Source: an uncultured Clostridia bacterium (GTDB taxonomy: Bacteria; Bacillota; Clostridia; Christensenellales; Aristaeellaceae). From it: a stretch of 64,000 bases of DNA. Positions 26,011 through 34,593 of the stretch are shown here, piece by piece. The stretch's first letter is position 1. Every line of letters begins with the position of its first letter. The position numbers were made by a program, and so were the translations under genes. The DNA is taken from NCBI GenBank assembly GCA_934636105.1, contig CAKTZR010000004.1, positions 124,001 to 188,000 of the forward strand. The letters are read 5' to 3'. Below the pieces are notes generated by a model. It worked only from the letters and a program-made list of their open reading frames with translations, had not been told where the DNA came from and ran no database searches.

Positions 26011-26736
26011 TTGGCTAAGCTGGAGGCTTACGATAAGGCGCTGGATTATTCCTACGCACCGGGTATTTTCCCCGCGACGGAATGCCTCAAAAACGCGAAA
26101 AAGCGCTGCATGCGGCTGCTGGTTTCCTCAAACGGTTTGCAGAGCGAGGGCGTGCAGGCGCTGGAAAAGGCCGCGCAGGAAGCAGGCATCCGCGTGGAGG
26201 TCGCCGACCGCGCGCTGGAACGCATTTCCAAAAAGGAAAACTGCTTTGCGGCGATGGTTTATAAAAAATCGGAAGGGAAGTTCGACGAGGACAGCCCGCA
26301 TATCGTGCTCCATCATCCCAGCGACAGCGGCAATCTGGGCACGATCCTGCGCACGGCGCTAGGCTTCGGGCTGAAAAACATCGCGATTATCCGTCCGGCC
26401 GTCGATTCGGATGATCCCCGCGTGGTGCGCGCGTCGATGGGCGCGGCGTTTTCGCTCAACGTGCGCCACTTCGATTCCTTTGAACAGTATCGCACGCAGT
26501 ATCCGCTGCGTCGGCTTTTCCCGTTCATGCTGACGGGCGCCGTGCCGCTGGATGAAGCCGTGCAGAAGGTGGACGGCCCGTTTTCGCTCGTCTTCGGCAA
26601 CGAAGCCAGCGGTCTGCCGGATGAGTTCGCGCAAATCGGCGTGAGCACGCTGATTCCGCACAGCCATCAGATCGATTCGCTGAACCTCGCCATCGCCGCA
26701 GGCATCGGCATGTATGCCTTTACGAGAAAGTCGTAA
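26011..26736 (+). CDS. TrmH/SpoU-family RNA 2'-O-methyltransferase
   Basis: SAM-dependent methyltransferase of the SPOUT class, 241 residues, acting on a ribose 2'-OH of tRNA or rRNA. The three SPOUT motifs are clear: HPSDSGNLGTILRTALGFG (motif 1, about 95-113), LVFGNEASGLPDEF (motif 2, about 193-206) and HSHQIDSLNLAIAAGI (motif 3, the knot, about 219-234). The N-terminal part is longer than in TrmH and shorter than in RlmB. Translation begins with TTG at 26011, which is seven bases after AAAGGAGGG. The exact RNA target cannot be told from the sequence. Confidence 0.9.
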   Translation: MAKLEAYDKALDYSYAPGIFPATECLKNAKKRCMRLLVSSNGLQSEGVQALEKAAQEAGIRVEVADRALERISKKENCFAAMVYKKSEGKFDEDSPHIVLHHPSDSGNLGTILRTALGFGLKNIAIIRPAVDSDDPRVVRASMGAAFSLNVRHFDSFEQYRTQYPLRRLFPFMLTGAVPLDEAVQKVDGPFSLVFGNEASGLPDEFAQIGVSTLIPHSHQIDSLNLAIAAGIGMYAFTRKS

Positions 26737-26768
26737 TTCCACATGAATATCTGTCGTACCGAAGGTTT

Positions 26769-26813
26769 CCAAAGGGCGAGCGGAAAGCCCTTTGGTCGTG
26801 CCCGCAGGCACGA
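26769..26813 (+). other. Two adjacent perfect hairpins upstream of plsX
   Basis: CCAAAGGGC/GCCCTTTGG (26769-26795, nine-base loop) is followed immediately by TCGTGCC-CGCA-GGCACGA (26796-26813). No T tract follows, so they are not a standard terminator. They lie 34 bases before the plsX start and could be an mRNA-processing or regulatory structure. No FapR-type operator is visible. Confidence 0.55.
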
Positions 26814-26846
26814 AATTCTCGCTCAAGAGAAAAAGGAGAAGAAACC

Positions 26847-27884
26847 ATGAAAATTGTCGTGGACGCGATGGGCGGCGATTTCGCCCCCAAGGTCAACGTG
26901 GACGGCGCAATCGACGCGCTGCGCGAATACCCGGATATGGAAATCATCCTCGTCGGCCCGGAAGCGCTGGTCGAGGAGACGATTTCCGCATACAGCGACG
27001 CGGAGGCGATGGCCAAGGTGCGCAATCGCCTGACGGTCGTCAACGCGCCGGAGGTCATCACCACCGAGGAACACCCGGTCATGGCGCTGCGCCGCAAGAA
27101 AAATTCGACCTTTGTCGTCGGCATGGATATCGTCCGCCGCAAGGAAGCGCAGGCGTTCGTCTCCGCGGGTTCGACGGGCGCGCTGATGGCGGGCGCGATG
27201 TTCAAAATCGGCCGCATCAAGGGCATTGATCGCCCCGCGCTGGCGACGCTGCTGCCCGTGCCGGGCCGTCCGCTGCTGCTGGTGGACGCGGGCGCGAACA
27301 CGGACTGCCAGCCCAAGTGGATTGTGCAGTTTGCGATGATGGGCAGCGCCTACATGCGCCGCGTGATGAACGTGGAAAACCCGGAGGTCGGGCTGCTGAA
27401 CATCGGTGTGGAAGCGGCCAAGGGCAACGAGCAGGCACAAAGCACGTATGCGCTGATGGAAAAGCCCCAGCCGTTCACCTTCATCGGCAATGTCGAAGCG
27501 CGCGACGCGCTGGCAGGCAAGGCCGACGTGATTGCGGCGGACGGTTTCATCGGCAACGTGCTGCTCAAGAACACCGAGGGCGTGATTTCGCTGATCTTCG
27601 GCCTGATTAAGGGCGGCCTGATGGATTCGACCAAGGGCAAGCTGGCCGCGCTGCTGGCGAAGGATACGTTCCGCGGCATCAAGCACAGCTTTGATTCCAC
27701 CGAAATCGGCGGCGCGCCGCTGCTGGGCGTGGAGGGCGCGGTCATCAAGGCACACGGCAATTCCAACGCGCGCGCGATCTTCTGCGCGATCCGCCAGGCC
27801 AAGAGCATGGTGGACGGCGGCGTGGTCGATGTGATCCGCGAGGAAGTCGCCAAGCTCTCCGTCGAGGACGACAAGGGAGAATAA
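26847..27884 (+). CDS. plsX: Phosphate acyltransferase PlsX
   Basis: Converts acyl-ACP to acyl-phosphate, the donor for PlsY in phospholipid synthesis; peripheral at the membrane. The N-terminus MKIVVDAMGGDFAP is the family signature, and SAGSTGALMAGA, DAGANTDCQPKWIVQFA and DGFIGNVLLKNTEG are conserved blocks. At 345 residues the length is usual. AAAGGAG lies eight bases before the ATG. It heads the classic order plsX-acpP-rnc-smc-ftsY, which in many Firmicutes couples lipid synthesis to growth genes. Confidence 0.96.
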   Translation: MKIVVDAMGGDFAPKVNVDGAIDALREYPDMEIILVGPEALVEETISAYSDAEAMAKVRNRLTVVNAPEVITTEEHPVMALRRKKNSTFVVGMDIVRRKEAQAFVSAGSTGALMAGAMFKIGRIKGIDRPALATLLPVPGRPLLLVDAGANTDCQPKWIVQFAMMGSAYMRRVMNVENPEVGLLNIGVEAAKGNEQAQSTYALMEKPQPFTFIGNVEARDALAGKADVIAADGFIGNVLLKNTEGVISLIFGLIKGGLMDSTKGKLAALLAKDTFRGIKHSFDSTEIGGAPLLGVEGAVIKAHGNSNARAIFCAIRQAKSMVDGGVVDVIREEVAKLSVEDDKGE

Positions 27885-27943
27885 TCCGTCTGAAACCCGG
27901 AAACGGGTTTGCATAGAGCAACAACCGTAAGGAGGAAACAAAC

Positions 27944-28171
27944 ATGGTATACGATAAGCTCAAAGGCATGATCGCCGATCAGCTCGGCGTCAGCGAGGAA
28001 GAAGTCAAGCCGGAAGCGCGCCTGAAGGAGGATCTCAAGGCGGACAGCGCGTCCGTGATGATGCTCGTGATGGACGTGGAAAGCGAGTTCAACATCGAGG
28101 TTGAGGACGACGCAATTGAAAAGGTCAAGACCGTCGCCGATATGGTCAAGTATATCGAAGACAAGATGTAA
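27944..28171 (+). CDS. acpP: Acyl carrier protein (DSA variant)
   Basis: Acidic 75-residue carrier for fatty-acid chains. The attachment site for 4'-phosphopantetheine is Ser35 in LKADSASVMM; the usual motif is DSL, and here it reads DSA. The rest follows AcpP: helix I YDKLKGMIADQLGV, and helix II-III with MDVESEFNIEVEDD and IEKVKTVADMVKYIED. AAGGAGG precedes it at 27930-27936. It lies between plsX and rnc, as usual for the housekeeping ACP, so it is probably the main copy despite the Leu-to-Ala change. Confidence 0.94.
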   Translation: MVYDKLKGMIADQLGVSEEEVKPEARLKEDLKADSASVMMLVMDVESEFNIEVEDDAIEKVKTVADMVKYIEDKM

Positions 28172-28199
28172 ACAGGAAGCGGACGCGCCGCGCAATCGG

Positions 28200-28345
28200 C
28201 GCGCCCTTCCCGTGTATTTCATTTCGCGCGAAACGCCGCGCGAAGCGAAATGGACGGGAGTCACCCTTTGAAAGAAAGCAGAAGCCCCAGCCTCCTCTTT
28301 TAAGGGGAGGGGGACCGTCCGCAGACGTTGAAAGGGTAAGAAGAT
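28200..28345 (+). repeat. Inverted-repeat-rich spacer between acpP and rnc
   Basis: GCGCCG-cgcaat-CGGCGC is followed by a hairpin ATTTCGCGCG...CGCGCGAAGCGAAAT, and then by a segment bounded by ACCCTTTGAAA (28264-28274) and GTTGAAAGGGT (28329-28339), roughly inverted to each other. The segment contains CCTCCTCTTTTAAGGGGAGG. It looks like a short repeat inserted between two operon genes; no other exact copy is in the window. Confidence 0.5.
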
Positions 28346-28358
28346 AAGCGAGGCAAGC

Positions 28359-29036
28359 ATGAATTATCAAACCTTGGAGCGGACGATCGGCCATCAGTTT
28401 GCCGACATCGGTCTGCTGGATTTGGCGATGACCCATCCCTCCTATGCGCTTCAGCATCGGTGTCAGGATAACCAGCGCCTTGAATTTCTGGGCGACGCGG
28501 TGCTTGAAATCTGCGTCAGCCGCGTGATCTATCATCAGTATCCCAAACTGCGGGAGGGACAGCTGACCCGCAAGCGCGCCGCGCTGGTCTGCGAAGCGAA
28601 TCTGGCCAAGGCCGCCACGCGGCTGGGACTGGGCAGTTATTTGAAGCTCGACCGCGGCGAGGAGGTTGTCGGCGGGCGAGAAAACCCGTCTATCCTCGCC
28701 GACACGATGGAAGCGGTGATCGCCGCCGTCTATCTGGACGCGGGCATGGAGGAGGCCGCCAAGCTGGTTGATCTGGCGATGGACGGCTATGAAACCAGCG
28801 AAAAGGGCGATCGCGACGCGAAAAGCGCCTTGCAGGAGTATTTGCAGGCGCTCGGCGAGGAAACGCCGACCTACGAGATCATCGGGCAGGACGGCCCGCC
28901 GCACGCCCGCGTGTTCACCGCGAGGGTGCTTCGCGCGGATGGAAGCGAACTGGGCACGGGCACGGGCGCGCGCAAGCAGCGCGCCGAGGAAGCCGCCGCC
29001 CAGATGGCGCTGCAAAAGCTGAACAAGGCACAATGA
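28359..29036 (+). CDS. rnc: Ribonuclease III
   Basis: Double-strand-specific endoribonuclease that matures rRNA and processes mRNA stems. The catalytic domain (about 1-150) has the signature NQRLEFLGDAVLE with the metal-binding glutamate and aspartate, and DTMEAVIAAVYLD with the second acidic pair. The C-terminal double-stranded-RNA-binding domain (about 155-225) has DAKSALQEYLQALG and KQRAEEAAAQMALQKL. At 225 residues it is of normal length. It is followed by smc after 36 bases. Confidence 0.96.
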   Translation: MNYQTLERTIGHQFADIGLLDLAMTHPSYALQHRCQDNQRLEFLGDAVLEICVSRVIYHQYPKLREGQLTRKRAALVCEANLAKAATRLGLGSYLKLDRGEEVVGGRENPSILADTMEAVIAAVYLDAGMEEAAKLVDLAMDGYETSEKGDRDAKSALQEYLQALGEETPTYEIIGQDGPPHARVFTARVLRADGSELGTGTGARKQRAEEAAAQMALQKLNKAQ

Positions 29037-29072
29037 CGCCCGCGTGCGGGTTTACGGAAAGGGGTCGCGCAG

Positions 29073-32000
29073 GTGCGGCTAAAAAGACTGGAAATTTACG
29101 GCTTTAAGTCGTTCGCGGATCGAACGGTCGTCGTCTTCGATCAGGGCATTACCGGCATTGTCGGCCCGAACGGCAGCGGCAAATCCAACCTCTCCGACGC
29201 GGTGCGCTGGGTGCTCGGCGAACAGAGCGCCAAAGCGCTGCGCGGCGGCAAGATGGAGGACGTTATCTTCAACGGCACGCAGAAACGAAAGCGGCTGGGC
29301 TATTGCGAGGTTTCGCTCGTCTTTGACAACGAGGATCACGCGCTGGCCGTGGATTACACCGAGGTGATGATTACCCGGCGCGTGTATCGAAGCGGCGAGG
29401 GCGAATATTACATCAACAAATCCGCTTGCAGGCTCAAGGATATCGTCGAGCTTTTCCGCGACACGGGCGTGGGCCGGGAGGGTTATTCCATCATTGGTCA
29501 GGGACGAATCGACGAGATTCTCTCCCAAAAGAGCGAGGACAGGCGCGGCGTTTTTGAGGAAGCGGCGGGCATTGTCAAATACCGCACGCGCAAGGAGGAG
29601 AGCGAAAAGCGGCTTTCCAACATGCGCGAAAATCTCTCCCGCGTGGAAGATATCATCGCGGAGCTGGAAAGCCAGCTTGAGCCGCTGGAAAAGGCCAGCG
29701 AAACGGCCAGACGCTATCTGAATCTGCGCGACGAGCTGCGCGTTTTGGAATGTTCGGCCTTTGTGCTGCGCAGCGACCGCGCCAAAGAGCGCATCGCCGA
29801 AGCGGAGCAGCTGCTGACCGGGCTGAAAGAGGCCATCGCCAACGAGGAAAAGCGCGCTGACGAACTGAGCATTCAGCGCGAAAAGGCCAACGAGAGCGCG
29901 CAGAAGCATGAAAACGAAGTGACCGCCGCGCACGACGCGGTGTTGGAGTTGACACGCGAAACGGAAGCGCGCGAGGGCGAATTGGGCGTTCTGCGTGCGG
30001 AAATCAACCGCATGGAAAAAGACGTGCTTGCCCTCAGCCAGGAGGAGGACGTCAAACGCGCCCGAAGCGCCGCGCTCGATGAGGAAATCGCGAAAAACGA
30101 GCGGGATGCGCTCGCCAACCGCACGCAGATCATCGACCTGACGCGCCAGCTCAGCCAGAAGGAAGAAGCGCTGCAAGCCGCGCAGGAGGAAGCCCGGCAG
30201 GCGGAAGAAAAGCTGGAAGCGCACAAGAGCGCCATCATCGACGCGATGAACCGTTTGAGCGACGTGCGCACCAGCGAAGCGCGGCTTTCCACCATGCGCA
30301 GGGAATTGGAGCGCCGCGGCGAGGAAGCCGACGCCCAGCGCGAGGAGCTGGCGCAGACGGCCAGCCGCATGGATGAGCAGCTGGCGCAGGCGGCGGACGA
30401 GCTGGAGCAGGCCAAGCGCGGCGAGACTGAAAAGACCGAAATCGAACAGAAAATCGAGCAGGAAGCGCAGGAGACGGCGCAGAAGATTGCCGTCGTTCAA
30501 AAAGCGCTGGGCGATGCGAACGGCCAGAAGCAGGCCGCGTCCAGCCGCCTGCGCGTGCTGCGCGAGATGGAGCGCGATTACGCGGGCTATCAGCAGGCGG
30601 TCAAGCAGGTGCTGCTGCATGCGCGCGGCAACGCGGGCGTGCGCGGCGTGGTCGCGTCGCTGATGCGCGTGCCCAAACAGCTGGAACGCGCGGTGGAAGC
30701 CGTGCTCGGCGGCGCGCTGCAAAACGTTGTCACGACGGATGAATACATCGCCAGAGACATGATCGCGTATCTGCGCCAGAACAAGCTTGGCCGCGCGACT
30801 TTCCTGCCGATGACCACCATCAGCGGACGCACGCTCAACGCGCAGGAGCGGCAGGTGCTCACCATGCCGGGCTGCGTGGGCGTGGCCAGCGAGCTGATCG
30901 AGTTTGACGAGCAATACCGCGGCATTGTGGAAAACCTGCTCGGCCGAACCGTGGTCGCGGAAAACCTCGACGCGGGCATTGAAATCATGCGGCGCGGGCG
31001 GCATGCGTTCCGGCTGGTGACGCTGGAGGGCGACGTGATGCACTCCGGCGGCTCGATGACGGGCGGCTCAAGCGCTTCCCGCATGACCAGTCTGCTCTCC
31101 CGCGAGCGCGAAATCAAGGAACATGAGAAGCTGCTTGTCGAGCTGGAGGAAAAGATCGCCGATTATGCCCGCCGCATCGAGCGGGGCGAAGCCGTTCGGC
31201 AGGAGATCAAGCAGCGCCGCGCGCAAGCGTTTGAGGATATCCGGCAGGCGCAGATCGACGTTTCCATCGCCCAGGAGCGTGTGCGCACGCTGACCGTGCA
31301 GCGCGAGGAACATCGCGCCCAGCAGGATCGATGCGATTTGCTGCAAAAGCAGATTGCGCAGAATTTGGAGCAGATCGACAGCCAGCTGGCGGGCGCGCGC
31401 GACACGCAGGCGGGCGAACAGAAGACCAACGAGGAAATGAATAAACAGACCGCCGCTTTGAGCGATGCGCTGTATGAAAAGCGCGAAGCGCTGGACGCGC
31501 TGCGCGAGGAAACGCAGAATCTCCGCGTGACGCTGGCGGCCTGCGAGCGCGACGCCAACGCGCTCAATCAGGATGGCGCGCGCATGCGTCGGGAGCAGAG
31601 CGCCGTCGGCGTGCAGATCGGCGAAGCGCACGAAAACCGCGAAGCGCTGACTCTGCGCCATCAGCAGAGCACCCAGCAGCTGGCGCGCGATACGGCTCAG
31701 CAGCAGGCCTGCGCCGCAAGGCTGGAGGCCGCCCAGCAGGATTTGGCGGCCAAACAGAATACGCGCAATGAGGGGCAGGAGCAGATCCGCCAGCTCACGC
31801 AAGAGATCGATAACCTGCGCGAAACGCTGGCGATGGATATGGATAAATGCCATAAGGCGGAATTGGTGCTCGGCCGCACGCAGAGTGAGCTGGAACAGAT
31901 GCAGCAGCGCATCTGGGACGACTACGAGCTGACCTACGCGGGCGCGAAGGAATATCTGACCGAGCCGTTTGACATGGCCGGAAGCGACAAGCGTTCCGCC

Positions 32001-32642
32001 GATATCCGAAAGGAAATCCGCGCGATGGGCCCGGTCAATGTCACGGCGGTGGAGGATTACCGCGCCTGCCGCGAACGATACGACGATCTGGCCAGCCAAC
32101 GGGATGATCTGGTGAAGGCGCAGGACGACCTGCTGGGCATCATCGATTCGCTGCAAAAGCAGATGGAAAAGCAGTTCCTGGAGAATTTCCACCTGCTCCA
32201 GCAGTATTTGAGCGAAACCTTTGTCAAGCTCTTTGGCGGCGGCAAGGCCGAGCTGCGCTTGATGGATGAAAAGGACGTGCTCGGCTGCGGCATTGAGATT
32301 GTCGCCCAGCCGCCGGGAAAGAAACTGCAGATGCTTTCGCTGCTCTCCGGCGGCGAACGCGCGCTGACGGCCATCGCGATTCTGTTCGCAATGCTGCGGC
32401 TCAAGCCCACGCCGTTCTGTTTCCTCGACGAGATTGAAGCGGCGCTGGACGATGGCAACATCTCCACCTTTGCGGATTATCTGCGCGACTTTTCAAAGGA
32501 CACGCAGTTCGTCGTCGTTACCCACAGAAAGGGCACGATGGAGCGCTGCGACGGCCTTTACGGCGTGGCGATGGAGGAGAAAGGCGTTTCCAAGATGCTC
32601 AGCGTCGAGCTTAAGGACGTGAGCGCAGACGCAATGGAGTAA
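29073..32642 (+). CDS. smc: Chromosome segregation protein SMC
   Basis: Condensin ATPase of 1189 residues that extrudes and compacts DNA for segregation. The Walker A loop GPNGSGKSN is at about 32-40. Long coiled coils (about 170-500 and 660-1000) flank a hinge domain near 505-650 (YAGYQQAVKQVLLHARG, GVVASLMRV, MHSGGSMTGGS). The C-terminal head has the signature LLSGGERALTAIAILFA and Walker B FCFLDEIEAALDD. Translation starts at GTG (29073) behind GGAAAGGGG. Partner ScpA/ScpB genes are not in the window. Confidence 0.96.
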   Translation: MRLKRLEIYGFKSFADRTVVVFDQGITGIVGPNGSGKSNLSDAVRWVLGEQSAKALRGGKMEDVIFNGTQKRKRLGYCEVSLVFDNEDHALAVDYTEVMITRRVYRSGEGEYYINKSACRLKDIVELFRDTGVGREGYSIIGQGRIDEILSQKSEDRRGVFEEAAGIVKYRTRKEESEKRLSNMRENLSRVEDIIAELESQLEPLEKASETARRYLNLRDELRVLECSAFVLRSDRAKERIAEAEQLLTGLKEAIANEEKRADELSIQREKANESAQKHENEVTAAHDAVLELTRETEAREGELGVLRAEINRMEKDVLALSQEEDVKRARSAALDEEIAKNERDALANRTQIIDLTRQLSQKEEALQAAQEEARQAEEKLEAHKSAIIDAMNRLSDVRTSEARLSTMRRELERRGEEADAQREELAQTASRMDEQLAQAADELEQAKRGETEKTEIEQKIEQEAQETAQKIAVVQKALGDANGQKQAASSRLRVLREMERDYAGYQQAVKQVLLHARGNAGVRGVVASLMRVPKQLERAVEAVLGGALQNVVTTDEYIARDMIAYLRQNKLGRATFLPMTTISGRTLNAQERQVLTMPGCVGVASELIEFDEQYRGIVENLLGRTVVAENLDAGIEIMRRGRHAFRLVTLEGDVMHSGGSMTGGSSASRMTSLLSREREIKEHEKLLVELEEKIADYARRIERGEAVRQEIKQRRAQAFEDIRQAQIDVSIAQERVRTLTVQREEHRAQQDRCDLLQKQIAQNLEQIDSQLAGARDTQAGEQKTNEEMNKQTAALSDALYEKREALDALREETQNLRVTLAACERDANALNQDGARMRREQSAVGVQIGEAHENREALTLRHQQSTQQLARDTAQQQACAARLEAAQQDLAAKQNTRNEGQEQIRQLTQEIDNLRETLAMDMDKCHKAELVLGRTQSELEQMQQRIWDDYELTYAGAKEYLTEPFDMAGSDKRSADIRKEIRAMGPVNVTAVEDYRACRERYDDLASQRDDLVKAQDDLLGIIDSLQKQMEKQFLENFHLLQQYLSETFVKLFGGGKAELRLMDEKDVLGCGIEIVAQPPGKKLQMLSLLSGGERALTAIAILFAMLRLKPTPFCFLDEIEAALDDGNISTFADYLRDFSKDTQFVVVTHRKGTMERCDGLYGVAMEEKGVSKMLSVELKDVSADAME

Positions 32643-32646
32643 GGGG

Positions 32647-32795
32647 GACGTTGGGGCGCTGCCCCAAGTCCGGGAAACTCGTATAGTCGCCATTCTGGCT
32701 CCTTACGATTTCCGATTTCCGCCATGCTGAATCCCGCACAGCGGACGCATGGCTTCAATCCCCCGGCAGGAAACTGAGTTTCCTGCACCTTCCAT
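32647..32795 (+). repeat. Degenerate copy of the GGGGC-palindrome repeat between smc and ftsY
   Basis: GTTGGGGCGCTGCCCCAAG near 32651 and CCGGCAGGAAACTGAGTTTCCTG near 32762 match parts of the element at 34436-34574, with unrelated sequence between them. It appears to be a diverged or interrupted copy. No coding sequence lies in this 194-base gap. Confidence 0.55.
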
Positions 32796-32836
32796 ATCGC
32801 TTCGAGAAAAAATAAAAAAGAAAGGGTCTTGTAAAG

Positions 32837-33865
32837 ATGGGATTCTTTGGATTCGGCAAAAAGAAAGAAAAAGAAGAACAGGTCGTTCAGCAGGAAGCCA
32901 GGGCGGAGCAGGAAGCCAGGGCGGAGCAGCCCGCCGAGCCTGAACAGCCCGAACAGGAAGAAAAAAAGCAGGGGCTTTTCAGCCGCCTGTGGCAGGGGCT
33001 TTCCAAAACGCGCGGCAATGTCGCCGGGCGCGTGGATGAACTGATCGAGGCGACCGAGGTCATCGACGAGGACTTTTATGAGGATTTGGTGGATATCCTC
33101 ATCATGAGCGACATGGGCGTGCGCACCAGCGACAAGGTGATTCAGGAGCTGAAGGCGCGCGTGGAGCGCGAGAAGATTACCGACGCGAAAAAGGCGCGCG
33201 AAATTCTCAAAAACATCCTCAAGGAAATGATGAACATGCCGCGCAAGCCGCTCAAGTGGCCGATGGTGATGCTGGTGGTCGGCGTGAACGGCGTGGGCAA
33301 GACGACGACCATCGGCAAGCTGGCGATGCGCTTCAAGGATGCACGTCACAGCGTGGTGCTGGCAGCGGCGGATACCTTCCGCGCGGCGGCGGGCGATCAG
33401 CTGCAAATCTGGGCGGATCGCGCGCAGGTGCCGATTGTCCGCCATGCCGAGGGCGCAGACCCGGCGGCGGTGGTGTTCGACGGCATTCAGAAAGCGAAGG
33501 CCAGCGAAGCCGACCTGCTGATCGTCGATACCGCGGGACGGCTGCACAACAAGAAGAACCTGATGGAGGAGCTGCGCAAGATTTCCCGCGTCATCACGCG
33601 CGAATATGAGGAAGCCGAGGTGCGCACGCTGCTGGTGATCGATGCGACGACGGGCCAGAACGGTTTGCAGCAGGCGCGCGAGTTCTCCGAAGTGGCGGAC
33701 GTTTCCGGCATTGTGCTGACCAAGCTGGACGGCACGGCCAAGGGCGGCATTGCGGTCGCGATTATGGATGAGCTCAAGCTGCCGGTGCTTTACATCGGCG
33801 TGGGCGAGGGCATCGAAGATTTGCAGGCGTTCGACGCGAACGCGTTTGTGGACGCGATTTTCTAA
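32837..33865 (+). CDS. ftsY: Signal recognition particle receptor FtsY
   Basis: SRP receptor GTPase that docks ribosome-nascent chain complexes at the membrane. The N-terminus is a charged tail (GFFGFGKKKEKEE) with an 18-base direct repeat giving EARAEQ-EARAEQ. The NG domain follows: four-helix N domain (about 55-135), P-loop GVNGVGKTTTIGKLA, DTFRAAAGDQL, DTAGRLHNKKNL and TKLDGTAKGG. At 342 residues it is complete. It follows smc, as in many Firmicutes, after a repeat-containing gap. Confidence 0.95.
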   Translation: MGFFGFGKKKEKEEQVVQQEARAEQEARAEQPAEPEQPEQEEKKQGLFSRLWQGLSKTRGNVAGRVDELIEATEVIDEDFYEDLVDILIMSDMGVRTSDKVIQELKARVEREKITDAKKAREILKNILKEMMNMPRKPLKWPMVMLVVGVNGVGKTTTIGKLAMRFKDARHSVVLAAADTFRAAAGDQLQIWADRAQVPIVRHAEGADPAAVVFDGIQKAKASEADLLIVDTAGRLHNKKNLMEELRKISRVITREYEEAEVRTLLVIDATTGQNGLQQAREFSEVADVSGIVLTKLDGTAKGGIAVAIMDELKLPVLYIGVGEGIEDLQAFDANAFVDAIF

Positions 33866-33886
33866 CGGAGACAGGGAGGTGCCGCC

Positions 33887-34417
33887 ATGCGGATTCTCAA
33901 ACGGCTGCTGGATTTCATCGCATCGCGGATGCTCATCATCACGGTGGTCTGCGCGCTGCTGATTATTTCGTTTTATCTGGCGATGAATACGGCGAACATC
34001 TGGGTGCTGATTGACGACGGTTTGGATGCGCGCGCGGGCGTGGTGCTCATGGGCGAGGACGCCAGCAAGCTGACCAGCTATTTCAAGCCGGAGTTTATCG
34101 CGCAGGACCCGGTTTTGCAGGTGGGTCTCAGCGACACGTCGCCTTATCGCGATTATGAGATCCGCGGGTACGACCATCGGGTGAAGATGGTTTCCGTCTG
34201 GTCGTGGCCTTGGGAGAATGTGGCGCGCGCCGAGGTGATCGAGAGCATCCCGGCTATTGACGGCACGATTCGTTCCTCCAAGCGGGAAGCGGCGCTGGCC
34301 GAGGGCGGCGAGGAGCGGCTTTCCCCGCCTGCGTGGACGAGTTCGCGCTACCGCGTGACGCTGGTGCGCACGGCGGGCAAGTGGCTGATTTCCAACCTAC
34401 AACTGATTGCAGAGTGA
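33887..34417 (+). CDS. Membrane-anchored hypothetical protein
   Basis: A 176-residue protein that I cannot assign to a family. One N-terminal hydrophobic helix (about 13-38, MLIITVVCALLIISFYLA) anchors it, and the rest is predicted extracytoplasmic with alternating hydrophobic and polar residues, ending in YRVTLVRTAGKWLISNLQLI. That ending resembles the last strand pair of NTF2-like or lipoprotein-type beta folds, which is only an impression. GGGAGGT lies before the ATG and it begins 21 bases after ftsY, so it is probably co-transcribed. Confidence 0.7.
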   Translation: MRILKRLLDFIASRMLIITVVCALLIISFYLAMNTANIWVLIDDGLDARAGVVLMGEDASKLTSYFKPEFIAQDPVLQVGLSDTSPYRDYEIRGYDHRVKMVSVWSWPWENVARAEVIESIPAIDGTIRSSKREAALAEGGEERLSPPAWTSSRYRVTLVRTAGKWLISNLQLIAE

Positions 34418-34435
34418 CGAGAGGACATGGGTGAC

Positions 34436-34574
34436 GTTGGGGCTCTGCCCCAAGCCCTGCCAGAAACCTGAGGTTTCTGGACTTCCCTCCTTTCGCTTCG
34501 CGGTATACCGCGAAGCGGTAGCGGAAGGTGTCGGGAACTCAGTTCCTGACCGGGGTTTGGGGCAGAGCCCCAAC
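34436..34574. repeat. 139-bp element with perfect 18-bp terminal inverted repeats
   Basis: GTTGGGGCTCTGCCCCAA at 34436-34453 is the exact reverse complement of 34557-34574. Between them are a hairpin AGAAACC-tg-AGGTTTCT and another at CCGCTTCGCGGTATACCGCGAAGCGG-like sequence (34493-34517). The layout is that of a small non-autonomous element (MITE) or a structured intergenic repeat. It ends only ten bases before the ribosome binding site of the dus gene. Confidence 0.75.
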
Positions 34575-34593
34575 CGTTCCCCCTGAGGTAACA

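Noticed and set aside
29079..31043. Long minus-strand frame within smc
   Set aside because: Antisense of coiled-coil codons; no ribosome binding site or motif.
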